Part shown: one piece after another, positions 9,921 to 19,365 of the stretch
Numbering within the stretch: position 1 is the stretch's first letter
How the letters are laid out: every line of letters starts with the position of its first letter
Assembly: GCA_017642935.1 (NCBI GenBank)
Contig: JAEPOK010000002.1
Span: 1,051,501-1,115,500 of the forward strand
DNA: 64,000 nucleotides
Reading direction: 5' to 3'
DNA from: Hyphomicrobiales bacterium
GTDB lineage: Bacteria > Pseudomonadota > Alphaproteobacteria > Rhizobiales > MH13
Made by a program: the position numbers and the translations under genes
The notes under the pieces: generated by a model
Database searches by the model: none
Told to the model about the DNA's origin: nothing
What the model saw: the letters and a program-made list of their open reading frames with translations, nothing else

Positions 9921-11450
9921 TTAAGCGAAGTTCTTCAGGAACTCGTCGAGGATCGAGCGCAATTTTGCATCGATCTCGTCGGACACCTTGCCTTCATCGC
10001 GAATGGTGTTGAGCAGGTCGGTGTGCTTGTCGCGCACCAGGCTCAGGAACTTCTGTTCGAAGTCGCCAACCTGATCGACGTCGATCTTGTCGAGATAGCC
10101 GTTCACACCTGCGAAGATGACCACCACCTGCTCTTCGGTCTTAAGCGGCGAGAACTGCGGCTGCTTCAAGAGTTCGGTCAGGCGGGCACCGCGCGCCAGC
10201 AATTGCTGGGTGGTGGCATCAAGGTCTGAGCCGAACTGCGCGAAGGCGGCCATTTCGCGGTACTGCGCGAGTTCACCCTTAATCTTACCTGCGACCTGCT
10301 TCATGGCTTTGACCTGAGCGGCAGAGCCCACACGCGACACCGACAGACCAACGTTCACGGCCGGGCGGATGCCTTGGAAGAAGAGATCGGATTCCAGGAA
10401 GATCTGACCGTCGGTAATCGAAATCACGTTGGTTGGAATAAACGCCGACACGTCGTTGCCCTGCGTCTCAATGACGGGCAGTGCGGTCAACGAACCTGAG
10501 CCGAAATCATCGTTCATCTTCGCGGCGCGCTCAAGCAGGCGGGAGTGAAGATAGAAAACATCGCCAGGGAACGCTTCGCGGCCCGGTGGGCGACGCAGAA
10601 GCAAGGACATCTGACGATAGGAGACGGCCTGTTTGGACAGATCGTCATAAGCGATCACAGCGTGCATGCCGTTGTCGCGGAAATACTCTCCCATCGCGCA
10701 ACCAGCGAACGGTGCGATGAACTGCATCGGCGCTGGGTCGGAGGCGGTGGCAGCGATGATGACGGAGTATTCCATCGCGCCGCGCTCTTCGAGAATTTTC
10801 ACCAGCTGCGCAACGGTGGAGCGCTTCTGGCCGACAGCGACATAGACGCAGTAGAGCTTTTTGCTCTCATCGTCGCCGTCGTTGAGCGGTTTCTGGTTCA
10901 GGAAGGTGTCGAGAATGATGGCCGTCTTACCGGTCTGGCGGTCACCAATGATCAGCTCACGCTGGCCACGGCCAATCGGGATCAAAGCATCAACGGCTTT
11001 CAAGCCGGTGGACATCGGCTCATGCACCGATTTACGCGGGATGATGCCCGGCGCCTTCACGTCAACCTGGCGCATTTCAGCGCCTTCGATCGGGCCTTTG
11101 CCATCGATCGGGTTGCCAAGACCGTCAACGACGCGGCCAAGCAGGCCTTTGCCGACCGGCACTTCCACAATGTTGCCGGTACGCTTGACGGTGTCGCCTT
11201 CTTTAATGCCGCGGTCATCGCCGAACAGCACGACGCCGACATTGTCGCTTTCCAGGTTCAGAGCCATGCCCTGAACACCGCCTGGGAATTCGACCATTTC
11301 ACCGGCCTGCACCTGGTCCAGACCGTACACGCGGGCGATACCGTCGCCGACGGACAGCACCTGACCAACTTCGGTGACTTCGGCCTCTTGGCCAAAGCTC
11401 GCGATCTGTTCCTTTAGGATCGCGGATATTTCAGCGGCGCGAAGTTCCAT
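9921..11450 (-). CDS. atpA: ATP synthase F1 subunit alpha
   Basis: A 509-residue non-catalytic nucleotide-binding subunit. It begins [16 protein letters not shown], carries the P-loop GDRQTGKT at about 169-176 and the alpha/beta signature [11 protein letters not shown] at about 363-373. Its ATG overlaps the TGA of atpH (TGATG), so the two are likely translationally coupled. Confidence 0.98.
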   Translation of the reverse strand: MELRAAEISAILKEQIASFGQEAEVTEVGQVLSVGDGIARVYGLDQVQAGEMVEFPGGVQGMALNLESDNVGVVLFGDDRGIKEGDTVKRTGNIVEVPVGKGLLGRVVDGLGNPIDGKGPIEGAEMRQVDVKAPGIIPRKSVHEPMSTGLKAVDALIPIGRGQRELIIGDRQTGKTAIILDTFLNQKPLNDGDDESKKLYCVYVAVGQKRSTVAQLVKILEERGAMEYSVIIAATASDPAPMQFIAPFAGCAMGEYFRDNGMHAVIAYDDLSKQAVSYRQMSLLLRRPPGREAFPGDVFYLHSRLLERAAKMNDDFGSGSLTALPVIETQGNDVSAFIPTNVISITDGQIFLESDLFFQGIRPAVNVGLSVSRVGSAAQVKAMKQVAGKIKGELAQYREMAAFAQFGSDLDATTQQLLARGARLTELLKQPQFSPLKTEEQVVVIFAGVNGYLDKIDVDQVGDFEQKFLSLVRDKHTDLLNTIRDEGKVSDEIDAKLRSILDEFLKNFA

Positions 11451-12088
11451 CAGCCAGCCTCTTTCATAGCGTATTTGAGTGCGTTGAGTTTCGTCTTAAG
11501 CGACGTATCGATCATCCGTGAGCCGACCTTCACAACGAGGCCGCCAAGGATGGAGGGGTCAACGGTCTCGCTGAGCGTGACCTTGCTGCCCAATTTTTCT
11601 TTCAAGGATTCCGACAGCGCCTTGCGCTGTGCGGCGGTCAAAGCAATCGCCGATGTTACCTGCGCGGCGATTTCGCCACGGCCCTCGGCTGCCATCTGCT
11701 TGAAGGCTTTGATCATGCCCGGCAGGGCAAATAGGCGGCGATTGTCGGCCACGACGCCGATGAACTGTGCGGTCAGGCCTTCGATGCCGGCTTTATCAAG
11801 AACGGCGGCCAGCGCCTTGCCTTGCGCTTCCTTGGTGAAGGCCGGGCTTTCGACCAAACGGCGAAGATCATCGCTCTCGTCGAGCAGGCCTTGAAGGCCC
11901 TCTAGATCGGATTCAACGGCGTCGATTGCTTTGGCGCCACCCTTGGCGTTTGCGGCAAGCTCATACAGCGCAGCAGCGTAACGTCCTGCAACACCGGAAG
12001 TCAGGGATGATGACGACAATGGAGCCCCAGCTGGTAGGTCGGAGTTGACGTGGTTAGCGAGGGGCTCGACAAGCCCAACGTAACGCAT
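11450..12088 (-). CDS. atpH: ATP synthase F1 subunit delta
   Basis: The delta subunit links F1 to the peripheral stalk. The family pattern begins at [14 protein letters not shown] (about residue 33) and ends with [25 protein letters not shown]. As drawn, from the ATG at 12088, the protein is 212 residues, about 20-25 longer than usual, and no ribosome site precedes that ATG. A TTG at 12019 would give the more typical length and has a weak GGGG in front of it, so the start is uncertain. It is the first gene of the F1 operon, overlapping atpA. Confidence 0.93.
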   Translation of the reverse strand: MRYVGLVEPLANHVNSDLPAGAPLSSSSLTSGVAGRYAAALYELAANAKGGAKAIDAVESDLEGLQGLLDESDDLRRLVESPAFTKEAQGKALAAVLDKAGIEGLTAQFIGVVADNRRLFALPGMIKAFKQMAAEGRGEIAAQVTSAIALTAAQRKALSESLKEKLGSKVTLSETVDPSILGGLVVKVGSRMIDTSLKTKLNALKYAMKEAG

Positions 12089-12125
12089 TGAAATTGTTTA
12101 AAATTTCCGCGGCCAAGCCTTTGTG

Positions 12126-12151
12126 AAAAAGGCGCTTTTCCCGGAAAGCGC
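12126..12151 (-). terminator. Terminator-like hairpin between the small membrane gene and atpH
   Basis: On the minus strand GCGCTTT and AAAGCGC form a perfect 7 bp stem with a 6-base loop, then a CC step and five T. It lies about 80 bp after the stop of the gene ending at 12229 and about 40 bp before the annotated atpH start. It is most simply that gene's terminator, but if the atp promoter lies upstream of it, it would be a leader attenuator. Confidence 0.6.
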
Positions 12152-12228
12152 GTGGGAATTAACACACGGTTTCATGGGACGCAACCAAGCCAAAAGGGCA
12201 AACATGTCGCGGGCTGGATGACTTATGT

Positions 12229-12603
12229 CTAAAGCAGCGCAGGCACGTTGATCGCCAGCAGCACCGCCGCAAAGACTGCTTCAACCACGAAGAAGACAAC
12301 CGGCTGACCCTTGTTGGCGCCATCGGCGATGATGGCCGTCAACCGTCCGACGCTGGCGCCGAGCCAAACTGCGGCCAACATGACAAAGGCCGTTGGCGAG
12401 AAAAGCAGCAGCGCAAAGACGCCCGAGCCGACCCAAAGGCCGCCGGAGGCGGCGCGGATTTCTGATTTGCCCAGGCCCGTGTCGTCCGTCGATTTCAGAC
12501 CAAGAACGTCCATCGTGAAATTTGGACGCACCCATCCGAACAGGCCGAGCCCGATTGTGGCGAGCGCGAGGACGATGTTGAGCCCGTTGACGATCATGTC
12601 CAT
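12229..12603 (-). CDS. DUF4345-like small membrane protein
   Basis: A 124-residue protein with four predicted transmembrane segments (about residues 3-20, 52-68, 70-85 and 103-121). The start at 12603 follows GGAGC; an upstream ATG at 12645 lacks support. The pattern with an acidic/arginine turn (GKSEIRAASGGLWVGSG) and a later GRLTAIIADG between helices matches my recollection of DUF4345 proteins, which are of unknown function. It stands alone between priA and atpH. Confidence 0.7.
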   Translation of the reverse strand: MDMIVNGLNIVLALATIGLGLFGWVRPNFTMDVLGLKSTDDTGLGKSEIRAASGGLWVGSGVFALLLFSPTAFVMLAAVWLGASVGRLTAIIADGANKGQPVVFFVVEAVFAAVLLAINVPALL

Positions 12604-12718
12604 GGGTCTGCTCCAAAGAGAGCGCGCCAGGGTGGGGGGAGACATGCGGGAATATGCATGGAGTGCATGGGGGGAACGCGCTTGTTAGAAACATTTACGC
12701 GCACCTGCCCGCGCTGGT

Positions 12719-14980
12719 TCACACAAAGCTTTGGGGATCGACATCGATATCAATGCGCATGTCGCCGCGCGTGCGCTCAGCCTTGGCGAGCCAGGCTTTG
12801 ACGAAGCTTTGGGTTTCACGCCCCCTTGGTCCACGCACCAAAAGCCGTTGCCGATGGCGTCCACGCAACATCGCGAGCGGTGCATCTACTGGGCCGAGCA
12901 CATCAATGGTGTCGGGCGGGCGGGCGATGGCTTTCAGATGATTGGCGTGTTTCTTGACCGCGATCCCATCGGTGCCGGAGACAATGACGGCGACGAACCG
13001 CACGAAAGGCGGCAGATGCGCCCGTCGCCGCGCCTCCTCCTCGAGCGCGTAAAATCGCTCGGTGTCGTGGGCAAGCAGCGCCTGCAACACCGGATGGTCG
13101 GGCATGTGGGTCTGAATGAGGCCAATGCCTGGTTTGTCGGCGCGCCCTGCTCGACCGGTGACCTGGGTGAGAAGCTGGAAGGTGCGTTCGGAGGCACGCG
13201 GGTCGCCCTGGCCGAAACCGACATCGGCATCCACCACGCCGACCAAGGTTAGGCCGGGGAAGTTGTGGCCCTTGGCGACAAGCTGCGTGCCAACGACAAT
13301 ATCGACTTCGCCATTGGCGACCGCTTCCAGCTCGGCTTTCAAGCGTTTGGGTCCGCCCATCATATCGGACGAGAGCACCAGCGTGCGGGCATCCGGGAAC
13401 CGCGTCGCCACCTCTTCGGCGATGCGTTCCACGCCAGGCCCGGACGGCACCAGCGTGTCGGCGTTGCCGCATTCAGGGCAGGCTTTGGGCATCGGCTCGA
13501 CATGGCCGCAATGGTGACAGTTCAGTGTCTGGGTAAAGCGGTGCTGGACAAGCCATGCCGAGCAGAGCGCGCATTCGAAACGATGACCGCAGGTTCGGCA
13601 GAGCGTTAGCGGGGCGTAACCGCGCCGGTTAAGGAACAGCAGGCTTTGCTCGCCACGCGCCAAGGTGTCGTTGACCGCCTCGATCAAGGGGGGAGCAAGC
13701 CAGGTGCCGCGCTCTGGCGGTGTGCGACGCAGATCGATGGCCGCCAGCGAAGGCAGGGGGCGCGAGGCATAGCGCGCCGGAAGCGGGATATGGCGATACC
13801 GGCCCGCCTTGGCGTTGATGCGGCTTTCCACCGACGGCGTGGCGGACGCCAAGATCACCTGCGCCTTTTCAAACCGCGCTCTGACAATCGCCATATCGCG
13901 GGCGTTGTAGCTGACCCATTCCTCCTGCTTGTAGGCGGCCTCGTGCTCCTCATCGATGATGATGAGGCCAAGGTCCTCGAATGGCAGATAAAGCGCCGAG
14001 CGGGCGCCGATCACCACCTTGATCTTGCCTTCGGCCGTGCCGCGCCAGACCTGACGACGGGTTTTGGGCGTGATGCCGGAATGCCATTCGCCAGGCATGG
14101 CGCCAAAGCGTTCGGCGAAGCGATCGAGCAGAGCGGCGGTCAAAGCGATTTCGGGCAGCAAGATGAGAGCCTGCCGGCCTCCTCTCAACGCGTCGGCGAT
14201 GGCCTCGAAATAGACTTCGGTTTTGCCAGACCCGGTGACGCCTTCCAGCAGTGCGACATCCAGAGAGCCGTCCTTCGGCCCTTCGGCGATCAGCGCATGG
14301 ACGGCATCGGCCTGACCCTCAGTAAGCGTGCGCGGGTCAAAATCCGGGTTGGGTTCAATACGGCCCGGCTCGCGCTGGACTTGGATGGTTTCCAGCGTCC
14401 CGGCCTTCACCAATCCATCGATGACAGCAGTCGAGACGCCAGCCAGATCGGCCAGACCCGGTTTGGTGTAGGCGGCATCCGGCCCGCCTTGGCTTTCCAT
14501 GATCTCCAGCACCTTGGTGCGTGCTGGGGTCATGCGCTCCGGCGGCGCGCCGACTTTGCGCACGGCGGTCACCGGCGGGTCGCGCTGCATCAGCTCTTCG
14601 CCACGCGTCACCATGCGCGCCACCATGCCCGGCGCGGCCAAGGTCCAGTCGGCGACCCAATCGATGAACCCCCGCAACGGCGCCCGGATCGGCGGCGCGT
14701 CGACCACCTGCTCAATGGGCTTCAGACGTTTGGGGTTCACCGCATCCTGGCTCTTGCCCCAAACCGTGCCGAGCACGAGCCGTTTGCCGAGCGGCACTTT
14801 GACGATGGATCCATCGACGATGTGTTGGCCGTCTGCGACCTGATAGGTCAGCGCGGTCGGCATCGGCGCTGGCACCATGACGGCGACATTGGTCCCAGGC
14901 GCGTGTGTCAGCAAGGCCCGGTTCCCTCGGGCAAGGTCCTGCGGCGAATCAATCGGCGGGGAAGGGGATGACGAGAGCAT
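12719..14980 (-). CDS. priA: Primosomal protein N' (replication restart helicase)
   Basis: A 753-residue superfamily 2 helicase that recognises stalled or repaired forks and reloads the replicative helicase. The N-terminal DNA-binding domain starts near VAVMVPAPMPTALTYQV. The helicase core has Walker A (LEGVTGSGKTEVYFEAI), the DEEH box (LIIIDEEHEAAYKQEEW) and later GTQLVAKGHNFPGLTLVGVVDAD. Between helicase lobes eight cysteines form the zinc-binding insert (CRTCGHRFECALC, CHHCGH, CPECGN). No good ribosome site precedes the ATG chosen, so the exact start is uncertain. It is divergent from transaldolase. Confidence 0.97.
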   Translation of the reverse strand: MLSSSPSPPIDSPQDLARGNRALLTHAPGTNVAVMVPAPMPTALTYQVADGQHIVDGSIVKVPLGKRLVLGTVWGKSQDAVNPKRLKPIEQVVDAPPIRAPLRGFIDWVADWTLAAPGMVARMVTRGEELMQRDPPVTAVRKVGAPPERMTPARTKVLEIMESQGGPDAAYTKPGLADLAGVSTAVIDGLVKAGTLETIQVQREPGRIEPNPDFDPRTLTEGQADAVHALIAEGPKDGSLDVALLEGVTGSGKTEVYFEAIADALRGGRQALILLPEIALTAALLDRFAERFGAMPGEWHSGITPKTRRQVWRGTAEGKIKVVIGARSALYLPFEDLGLIIIDEEHEAAYKQEEWVSYNARDMAIVRARFEKAQVILASATPSVESRINAKAGRYRHIPLPARYASRPLPSLAAIDLRRTPPERGTWLAPPLIEAVNDTLARGEQSLLFLNRRGYAPLTLCRTCGHRFECALCSAWLVQHRFTQTLNCHHCGHVEPMPKACPECGNADTLVPSGPGVERIAEEVATRFPDARTLVLSSDMMGGPKRLKAELEAVANGEVDIVVGTQLVAKGHNFPGLTLVGVVDADVGFGQGDPRASERTFQLLTQVTGRAGRADKPGIGLIQTHMPDHPVLQALLAHDTERFYALEEEARRRAHLPPFVRFVAVIVSGTDGIAVKKHANHLKAIARPPDTIDVLGPVDAPLAMLRGRHRQRLLVRGPRGRETQSFVKAWLAKAERTRGDMRIDIDVDPQSFV

Positions 14981-15056
14981 TGAGACAGGTTAGAGCACCG
15001 GCAAAGTTGCGGGTAGTCCGCAAACCCTCCGGTTAGCAGCGTAAGGATCAAAGCCT

Positions 15057-15713
15057 ATGAAGTTTTTCGTGGATACCGCCGACACCGCCGACATTGCCGA
15101 GCTCAATGATCTGGGCCTTTTGGATGGCGTTACAACCAATCCTTCGCTGATCGCCAAATCGGGCCGCGACTTCAAGGAAGTCATCGCGGAAATCTGCGGC
15201 TTGGTCGAAGGCCCCGTGTCTGCGGAAGTGACGGCGCTGGACGCCGAGGGCATGATCAAGGAAGGCAAGGAGCTTGCCAAGATCGCCAACAATGTGACCG
15301 TGAAGGTGCCTCTGACGCTGGATGGTTTGAAAGCCTGCAAAGCGCTGTCGGGCGAGGGCACGATGGTCAACGTCACGCTTTGCTTTTCCGCCAACCAAGC
15401 GCTGCTTGCGGCCAAATGCGGCGCGACATTTATCTCGCCGTTTATCGGGCGCCTGGACGATATCAACATTGATGGCATGGAACTGATCGCTGACATTCGC
15501 GCGATCTACGACAACTACCCGGCGCTGGAGACGGAAATCCTCGCTGCCTCGATCCGTACCGCCAACCATGTGAAACAGGCGGCGATCATTGGCGCTGATG
15601 TGGCGACCATCCCGCCTGCGGTTTTGAAGGGCCTGGCCAAGCATCCACTGACCGATAAGGGCATCGATGCGTTCATGGCCGATTGGGCAAAAACCGGCCA
15701 GAGCATTCTTTAA
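15057..15713 (+). CDS. tal: Transaldolase, small (MipB/TalC) type
   Basis: A 218-residue single-domain enzyme of the short transaldolase group, transferring a dihydroxyacetone unit between sugar phosphates in the non-oxidative pentose phosphate pathway. The sequence opens with [20 protein letters not shown], followed by the [11 protein letters not shown] motif at about 24-34. The Schiff-base lysine is K83 in NVTVKVPLT, with a further conserved stretch at [14 protein letters not shown]. Some proteins of this size are fructose-6-phosphate aldolases. The length and opening fit transaldolase, but sequence alone does not exclude the aldolase. Confidence 0.92.
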   Translation: MKFFVDTADTADIAELNDLGLLDGVTTNPSLIAKSGRDFKEVIAEICGLVEGPVSAEVTALDAEGMIKEGKELAKIANNVTVKVPLTLDGLKACKALSGEGTMVNVTLCFSANQALLAAKCGATFISPFIGRLDDINIDGMELIADIRAIYDNYPALETEILAASIRTANHVKQAAIIGADVATIPPAVLKGLAKHPLTDKGIDAFMADWAKTGQSIL

Positions 15714-15723
15714 TCGCTACTTC

Positions 15724-15746
15724 ATGGCCGGGCTTCACCCGGCCAT
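15724..15746. repeat. Intergenic palindrome, possible bidirectional terminator
   Basis: ATGGCCGGG and CCCGGCCAT pair perfectly around a 5-base loop between the converging transaldolase and acetyltransferase genes. There is no T-run. GGCCGGG-type palindromes are common intergenic repeats in alphaproteobacteria; I found no second copy of this one here. Confidence 0.5.
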
Positions 15747-15782
15747 CCAGCTCGCTGGCAGTGTTGGTCAATGCTGCTGGCT

Positions 15783-16274
15783 CTATGCCCGCTGGAAAAT
15801 CTGTTCGGTAACGGGCTGCCCCCAGGACGTTCCGGTTTGCTCGTGCACCAGAGTGAAACCTGCTTCTTCATAAAGCCCGCGTGCGGCATCCAGTCCAGCA
15901 AAGGTTGAGAGTTCGACCTGCGGGAATCCATGGCCATCGCAAAAGGCCATCGCCGAAGCCATCAGTCGATGGCCGATGCCGCAACCTTGCAGCCTCGGAT
16001 CGACGATGAACCAGTGAAGGACAGCCGGTTTTTCGGGTGTGCTCTGTCCATCAATGGCAATGCTGGCAGCGATTGTGCCATCGATCGCGGCCCACCATAT
16101 CGCGTTGTGAGGGTGGCACAGTCGATCGGTAAAAGAGGCCAGTTCGCTGGCCACTTTGATCTCGAAAGCCGCCCCGAAGCCTACCAGATCTGCATAGTAG
16201 GACGCGTGCATCGAGACGATCTGCCCGATCAACGTTGGGGTGTAACCGTCGCCAAAGGTTAGGCCCTCGCTCAT
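15783..16274 (-). CDS. GNAT-family N-acetyltransferase
   Basis: A 163-residue acetyltransferase. The ATG at 16274 overlaps the TGA of the preceding gene (ATGA), which decides the start; the frame continues upstream without a better candidate. The acetyl-CoA-binding loop is visible as LQGCGIGHRLMASAMAFC (about 107-124), after the strand HWFIVDPR, and the C-terminal part LSTFAGLDAARGLYEEAGF is typical of motif B. The substrate is unknown. It is the last gene of an XRE-GNAT-GNAT operon; a MarR-GNAT-like origin for the domain is possible but no DNA-binding part is present. Confidence 0.85.
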   Translation of the reverse strand: MSEGLTFGDGYTPTLIGQIVSMHASYYADLVGFGAAFEIKVASELASFTDRLCHPHNAIWWAAIDGTIAASIAIDGQSTPEKPAVLHWFIVDPRLQGCGIGHRLMASAMAFCDGHGFPQVELSTFAGLDAARGLYEEAGFTLVHEQTGTSWGQPVTEQIFQRA

Positions 16275-16753
16275 AGCACCTTCGTCATGAAGACCGAGTT
16301 TGGGTCGAGCACATAGTCGCCGAACGGCTCGCAATAGCCGAAGCCGCGTTTCTCGTAGAGTTTGCGGGCTGGTTCGAAATAGTCGAACGAGCCGGTTTCT
16401 AGCGACAGACGTTCAATCCCATTGATCCGCGCATGGTCCATCAAATGGTCAAGCATCACAGCGCCGAGACCATTGCCGCGGTGGGCTTCGACTGTGCGCA
16501 TCGATTTGATCTCGCCATGGCGGCGCCCGTCAGCCTCGGGCGCGATCTCCTTAACCGCGCCGATGACCAGCAGGTCTTTGGTCGAATCACCGTTTTTCCA
16601 GCCTGCAAAAAACGCTACGTCGGGCACCTTTAAACCGTCCAAATCAAGCGCATGAACGCTGCCCGGCGGCGTGACGGCGATGTTGGTGTCGAGATGGAAT
16701 TTCAGAAGGTCGATGATGGCCGGATGATCGAGATCGCCAGGAACAATCTGCAT
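16271..16753 (-). CDS. GNAT-family N-acetyltransferase (PhnO/PanZ-like size)
   Basis: A 160-residue acetyltransferase starting at 16753, eight bases after a GGAG. The core motif is TVEAHRGNGLGAVMLDHLMDHA (about 86-107), followed by RLSLETGSFDYFEPARKLYEKRGF, which together give the acetyl-CoA fold. The N-terminal part is a family-specific stretch, VPGDLDHPAIIDLLKFHL. Small-molecule acetyltransferases with this opening are often annotated as putative acetyltransferases with no known substrate. It lies 22 bp after the regulator gene and overlaps the next acetyltransferase, so all three are probably co-transcribed. Confidence 0.87.
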   Translation of the reverse strand: MQIVPGDLDHPAIIDLLKFHLDTNIAVTPPGSVHALDLDGLKVPDVAFFAGWKNGDSTKDLLVIGAVKEIAPEADGRRHGEIKSMRTVEAHRGNGLGAVMLDHLMDHARINGIERLSLETGSFDYFEPARKLYEKRGFGYCEPFGDYVLDPNSVFMTKVL

Positions 16754-16775
16754 GGGGGGCTCCGTCTGGTGCAGG

Positions 16776-17342
16776 CTAGTTGCGAGCCAGGGCGACGATG
16801 TAGGTGCACGGCTCATTGGTCGGGTTATGAAAGGTCACCTCGGCGGTTTTTGACAGGCCGTAGCTGTCGCCTGTCTCCAGGTGATGATTGATGCCGGCGT
16901 CGGTGATCGATAGGCGGCCATCAAGCACATAAATGACCTCGCGCATGATCTCGAAGGCGGTGGCGGGCAGAGTGACCGAGGCGCCGGCCGGGAGGTAGAT
17001 CTTGGCCATCTCCACCGGGATATTAGGCGCGCGAAAGATCTGCCGACGCACATAGCTGGTTTCAGGATCTTGCCACATGGGTTGATCGGCGGCGCGCTGG
17101 ACGGCGCCTTCTTCCTGCTCGGCGCGCATCAAAAGGCCAGCCAATGTCATGTCGAAGGCGTGGGCCAGACGCACGAGCACCGAGGCCGTGGGGCTCATTT
17201 CGCCGCGCTCGATTTTCGAGATCGCCGCTTTAGAAATATCGGAACGGGCGGCGAGGTCGGACATCGACCATTTGCGCGCTTTGCGCTCCAATTGGATGCG
17301 CCGCGCTATGGCCTGACCGGATGTGTCTACTAAAGTGTCCAT
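16776..17342 (-). CDS. XRE-family regulator with C-terminal cupin sensor
   Basis: A 188-residue two-domain protein. Residues 10-65 are a helix-turn-helix of the XRE type (SMSDLAARSDISKAAISKIERGEMSPTASVLVRLAHAF). Residues 105-185 form a cupin beta-barrel, with VEMAKIYLPAGASVTLPATAFEIMREVIYVLDGRLSIT followed by LETGDSY. Regulators of this architecture usually sense a small molecule through the cupin and control neighbouring metabolic genes. The two downstream acetyltransferases are the obvious targets. A perfect 9 bp inverted repeat straddles this gene's own start codon (17324-17361), which points to autoregulation. Confidence 0.9.
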   Translation of the reverse strand: MDTLVDTSGQAIARRIQLERKARKWSMSDLAARSDISKAAISKIERGEMSPTASVLVRLAHAFDMTLAGLLMRAEQEEGAVQRAADQPMWQDPETSYVRRQIFRAPNIPVEMAKIYLPAGASVTLPATAFEIMREVIYVLDGRLSITDAGINHHLETGDSYGLSKTAEVTFHNPTNEPCTYIVALARN

Positions 17343-17361
17343 TTGTCACTGATAGTAGACA
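17324..17361. promoter_or_regulatory. Inverted repeat straddling the XRE-cupin start codon
   Basis: TGTCTACTA at 17324-17332 and TAGTAGACA at 17353-17361 are exact reverse complements, 20 bp apart. The start codon (17340-17342) lies between the arms, so one arm is inside codons 4-7 and the other just upstream. Position and symmetry suggest the operator of the XRE-cupin protein. Confidence 0.65.
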
Positions 17362-17504
17362 TGCGGGGCGCGCGTCAAGCCAAAGGCGAGACAATCACAG
17401 GGATCCACTCCAGCGGGCTTTCCTGAAGCGGTGCACGGCCGATCATCAGGTGGAATGGACCCCCGCCCCAAGGGCGAGGGTGACGGATGGAGAAGACAGC
17501 TTCG

Positions 17505-18554
17505 CTAAGGGCAGACGTTGGGACGCTGCATGTGCAGTTCGTTGATTGCCTTATCGAGATCGTCGTCCCAGGGCATCTCCCAAGCGGCAATGTCATGCTT
17601 CAACTGGTCCATCGACGTTGCGCCGATGATGGACGAGGCAACGAACGGTTTGGACGTCGTGAAGCGGATGGCGGTCTGCGAGTAATCGAGGCCCCGTGCA
17701 TCGCAGAGGTCGAAATAGGCCTCCAAGGCCGCTTCGGCGCCAGGCGTCTGGTATCGACCCAAGCGCCCGAACAGGGTGCCGCGGGCACCTGCCGGTTGAG
17801 CGCCGTTTCGGTATTTACCGGTCAGGTAGCCTTGGCCGAGTGGCGAATAGGCGAGCAAGCTGACCTCTTCGCGCGTGCCGACTTCGGCAAGGTTCACCTC
17901 ATAGGTGCGGTTCACGATGTTGTAGGCGTTTTGGATCGAGGCGATCCGCTCTTTGCCTGATTTTTCCGACTCGGTGATCCAGCGCATCGCCCCCCAGGAG
18001 CTTTCGTTGGACAGGCCAATGGCGCGCACCTTGCCGGATTTCACCAGCTCATCGAACGCATCGAGGGTTTCGGCTACTGCGACCTCAGGCCCGTCGGTCG
18101 GCTCCCAGACGATTGGATTGGTGCCGAAAATCGAGAAGGGCCGGCCAGGCCAGTGGAGCTGGTAGAGATCGATGTAATCGGTCTGGAGCCGTTTCAGCGA
18201 GGCATCGACCGCTTCAAAGACGTTTTTCTTGGAAGGAAGGGCGACGCCCTCTTCCTGGCCGCGGAACCATTTGTTGGTCGTGGCACCGACGACCTTGGAC
18301 GCGAGAATCACCTTGTCGCGATTCTTGCGGTTGGCAAACCAAGAGCCGATGATGCGCTCCGTTGAGCCCTGGGTCTCGGCCTTGGGCGGGATTGCGTACA
18401 ACTCGGCGGTGTCGAAGAAATTGATGCCCTGATCCAGGGCGTAATCCATTTGTTCATGGCCATCAGCTTCGGTGTTCTGCTGGCCCCAGGTCATGGTGCC
18501 AAGGCAGATCACCGACACATCCATGCCGGTGCGTCCCAGTGGGCGCTTTTCCAT
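17505..18554 (-). CDS. Aldo/keto reductase
   Basis: A 349-residue NADPH-dependent oxidoreductase of the Tas/YajO-type subgroup. It begins MEKRPLGRTGMDVSVICLGTMTWGQQN. Catalytic residues fit the pattern: the aspartate and tyrosine in FFDTAELY (about 48-55), a lysine in ILASKVVG and a histidine in YQLHWPGRP. The C-terminal NADPH-binding part includes SSIIGATSMDQL. The start is preceded by AAGGA. It is not linked to the regulator operon beyond being on the same strand about 160 bp away. The physiological substrate is unknown. Confidence 0.93.
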   Translation of the reverse strand: MEKRPLGRTGMDVSVICLGTMTWGQQNTEADGHEQMDYALDQGINFFDTAELYAIPPKAETQGSTERIIGSWFANRKNRDKVILASKVVGATTNKWFRGQEEGVALPSKKNVFEAVDASLKRLQTDYIDLYQLHWPGRPFSIFGTNPIVWEPTDGPEVAVAETLDAFDELVKSGKVRAIGLSNESSWGAMRWITESEKSGKERIASIQNAYNIVNRTYEVNLAEVGTREEVSLLAYSPLGQGYLTGKYRNGAQPAGARGTLFGRLGRYQTPGAEAALEAYFDLCDARGLDYSQTAIRFTTSKPFVASSIIGATSMDQLKHDIAAWEMPWDDDLDKAINELHMQRPNVCP

Positions 18555-18590
18555 GGGTGAATTCCTTTGGTGTTTTTAAAAGTGGGGGAC

Positions 18591-19280
18591 CTAGCCGCCG
18601 GTCTCATCGTTGGCGGCAACGCGGGAGAGGAGGTCTTCAACGTAGGGCATGATGCGCTCCACGATCAAGGCAATGCCTTCAGCGGTTGGATGGATGCCGT
18701 CATCAAGGTTGAGGTCGCGTTCGCCAGCGACGCCATCGAGGAAGAACGGGTAGTAAACCGCGTCATAGGTTTGCGCGAGGCGGCCATAGATTGGATTGAA
18801 GGCTGCGCCATAGGCTTCGCCCATATTGGGTGGGGCGATCATGCCGGCAAGCAAAACCGGTAAGCCGCGCTCGGCCAGGTTGGCCATGATCCCATCGAGT
18901 GACGCTTCAGTGACGCTTGGGTCGATGCCCCGCAGGGCATCATTGGCGCCAAGCTCGACGATCACCGCATCGGTGGCCGGGTCGAGCGACCAGTCCAGGC
19001 GGGCCAGTCCACCGGAGCTTGTGTCGCCGGAAACGCCGGCGTCGAGAACACGCACATCATGGCCGCGATCGATCAGGGCGGCCTCCAACTGGGCGGGAAA
19101 ACCCTCGCCCGGCGCCAGACCGAAGCCGGCCGTCAGGCTGTCGCCGAGGGCGAGAAGGGTCACCGGTTCGGCGCGCGCCGGGGCTGCCATCAACAGGAAA
19201 GCTGCCAAGATGACAGAGAGTTTAGAAACGGGGCGCAGGAAGGGCGGTATGACATTCGCCAGCATTTTGCCTTGGAGCAT
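18591..19280 (-). CDS. Arylesterase / lysophospholipase TesA-like SGNH hydrolase
   Basis: A secreted SGNH hydrolase of about 229 residues. I place the start at the ATG at 19280; an ATG five codons in (19265) has AAGG before it and is equally possible, while the long upstream frame is antisense to the ABC gene. A signal peptide ends at PARA|EPV. The SGNH blocks are visible: GDSLTAGFGLAPGEGFPAQL, then SGDTSSGGLARL, IVELGANDALRGI and DGIHPTAEGIALI. It should hydrolyse thioesters or esters in the periplasm. It is divergent from the YbbA/YbbP-type ABC genes, the same association seen with tesA in E. coli. Confidence 0.9.
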   Translation of the reverse strand: MLQGKMLANVIPPFLRPVSKLSVILAAFLLMAAPARAEPVTLLALGDSLTAGFGLAPGEGFPAQLEAALIDRGHDVRVLDAGVSGDTSSGGLARLDWSLDPATDAVIVELGANDALRGIDPSVTEASLDGIMANLAERGLPVLLAGMIAPPNMGEAYGAAFNPIYGRLAQTYDAVYYPFFLDGVAGERDLNLDDGIHPTAEGIALIVERIMPYVEDLLSRVAANDETGG

Positions 19281-19365
19281 GGGCTCGGCATTCCTATTTG
19301 ATCGGGCACGATAGAAGCGACGTAAGGCGCATACCCCCCTTTTTCCAGCTTGAACGGAAACTCTT

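Noticed and set aside
10545-11417. Long open frame on the plus strand opposite atpA
   Set aside because: It is antisense to a highly conserved gene; its residue make-up (rich in His, Asp, Arg) is what a GC-rich reverse frame gives.
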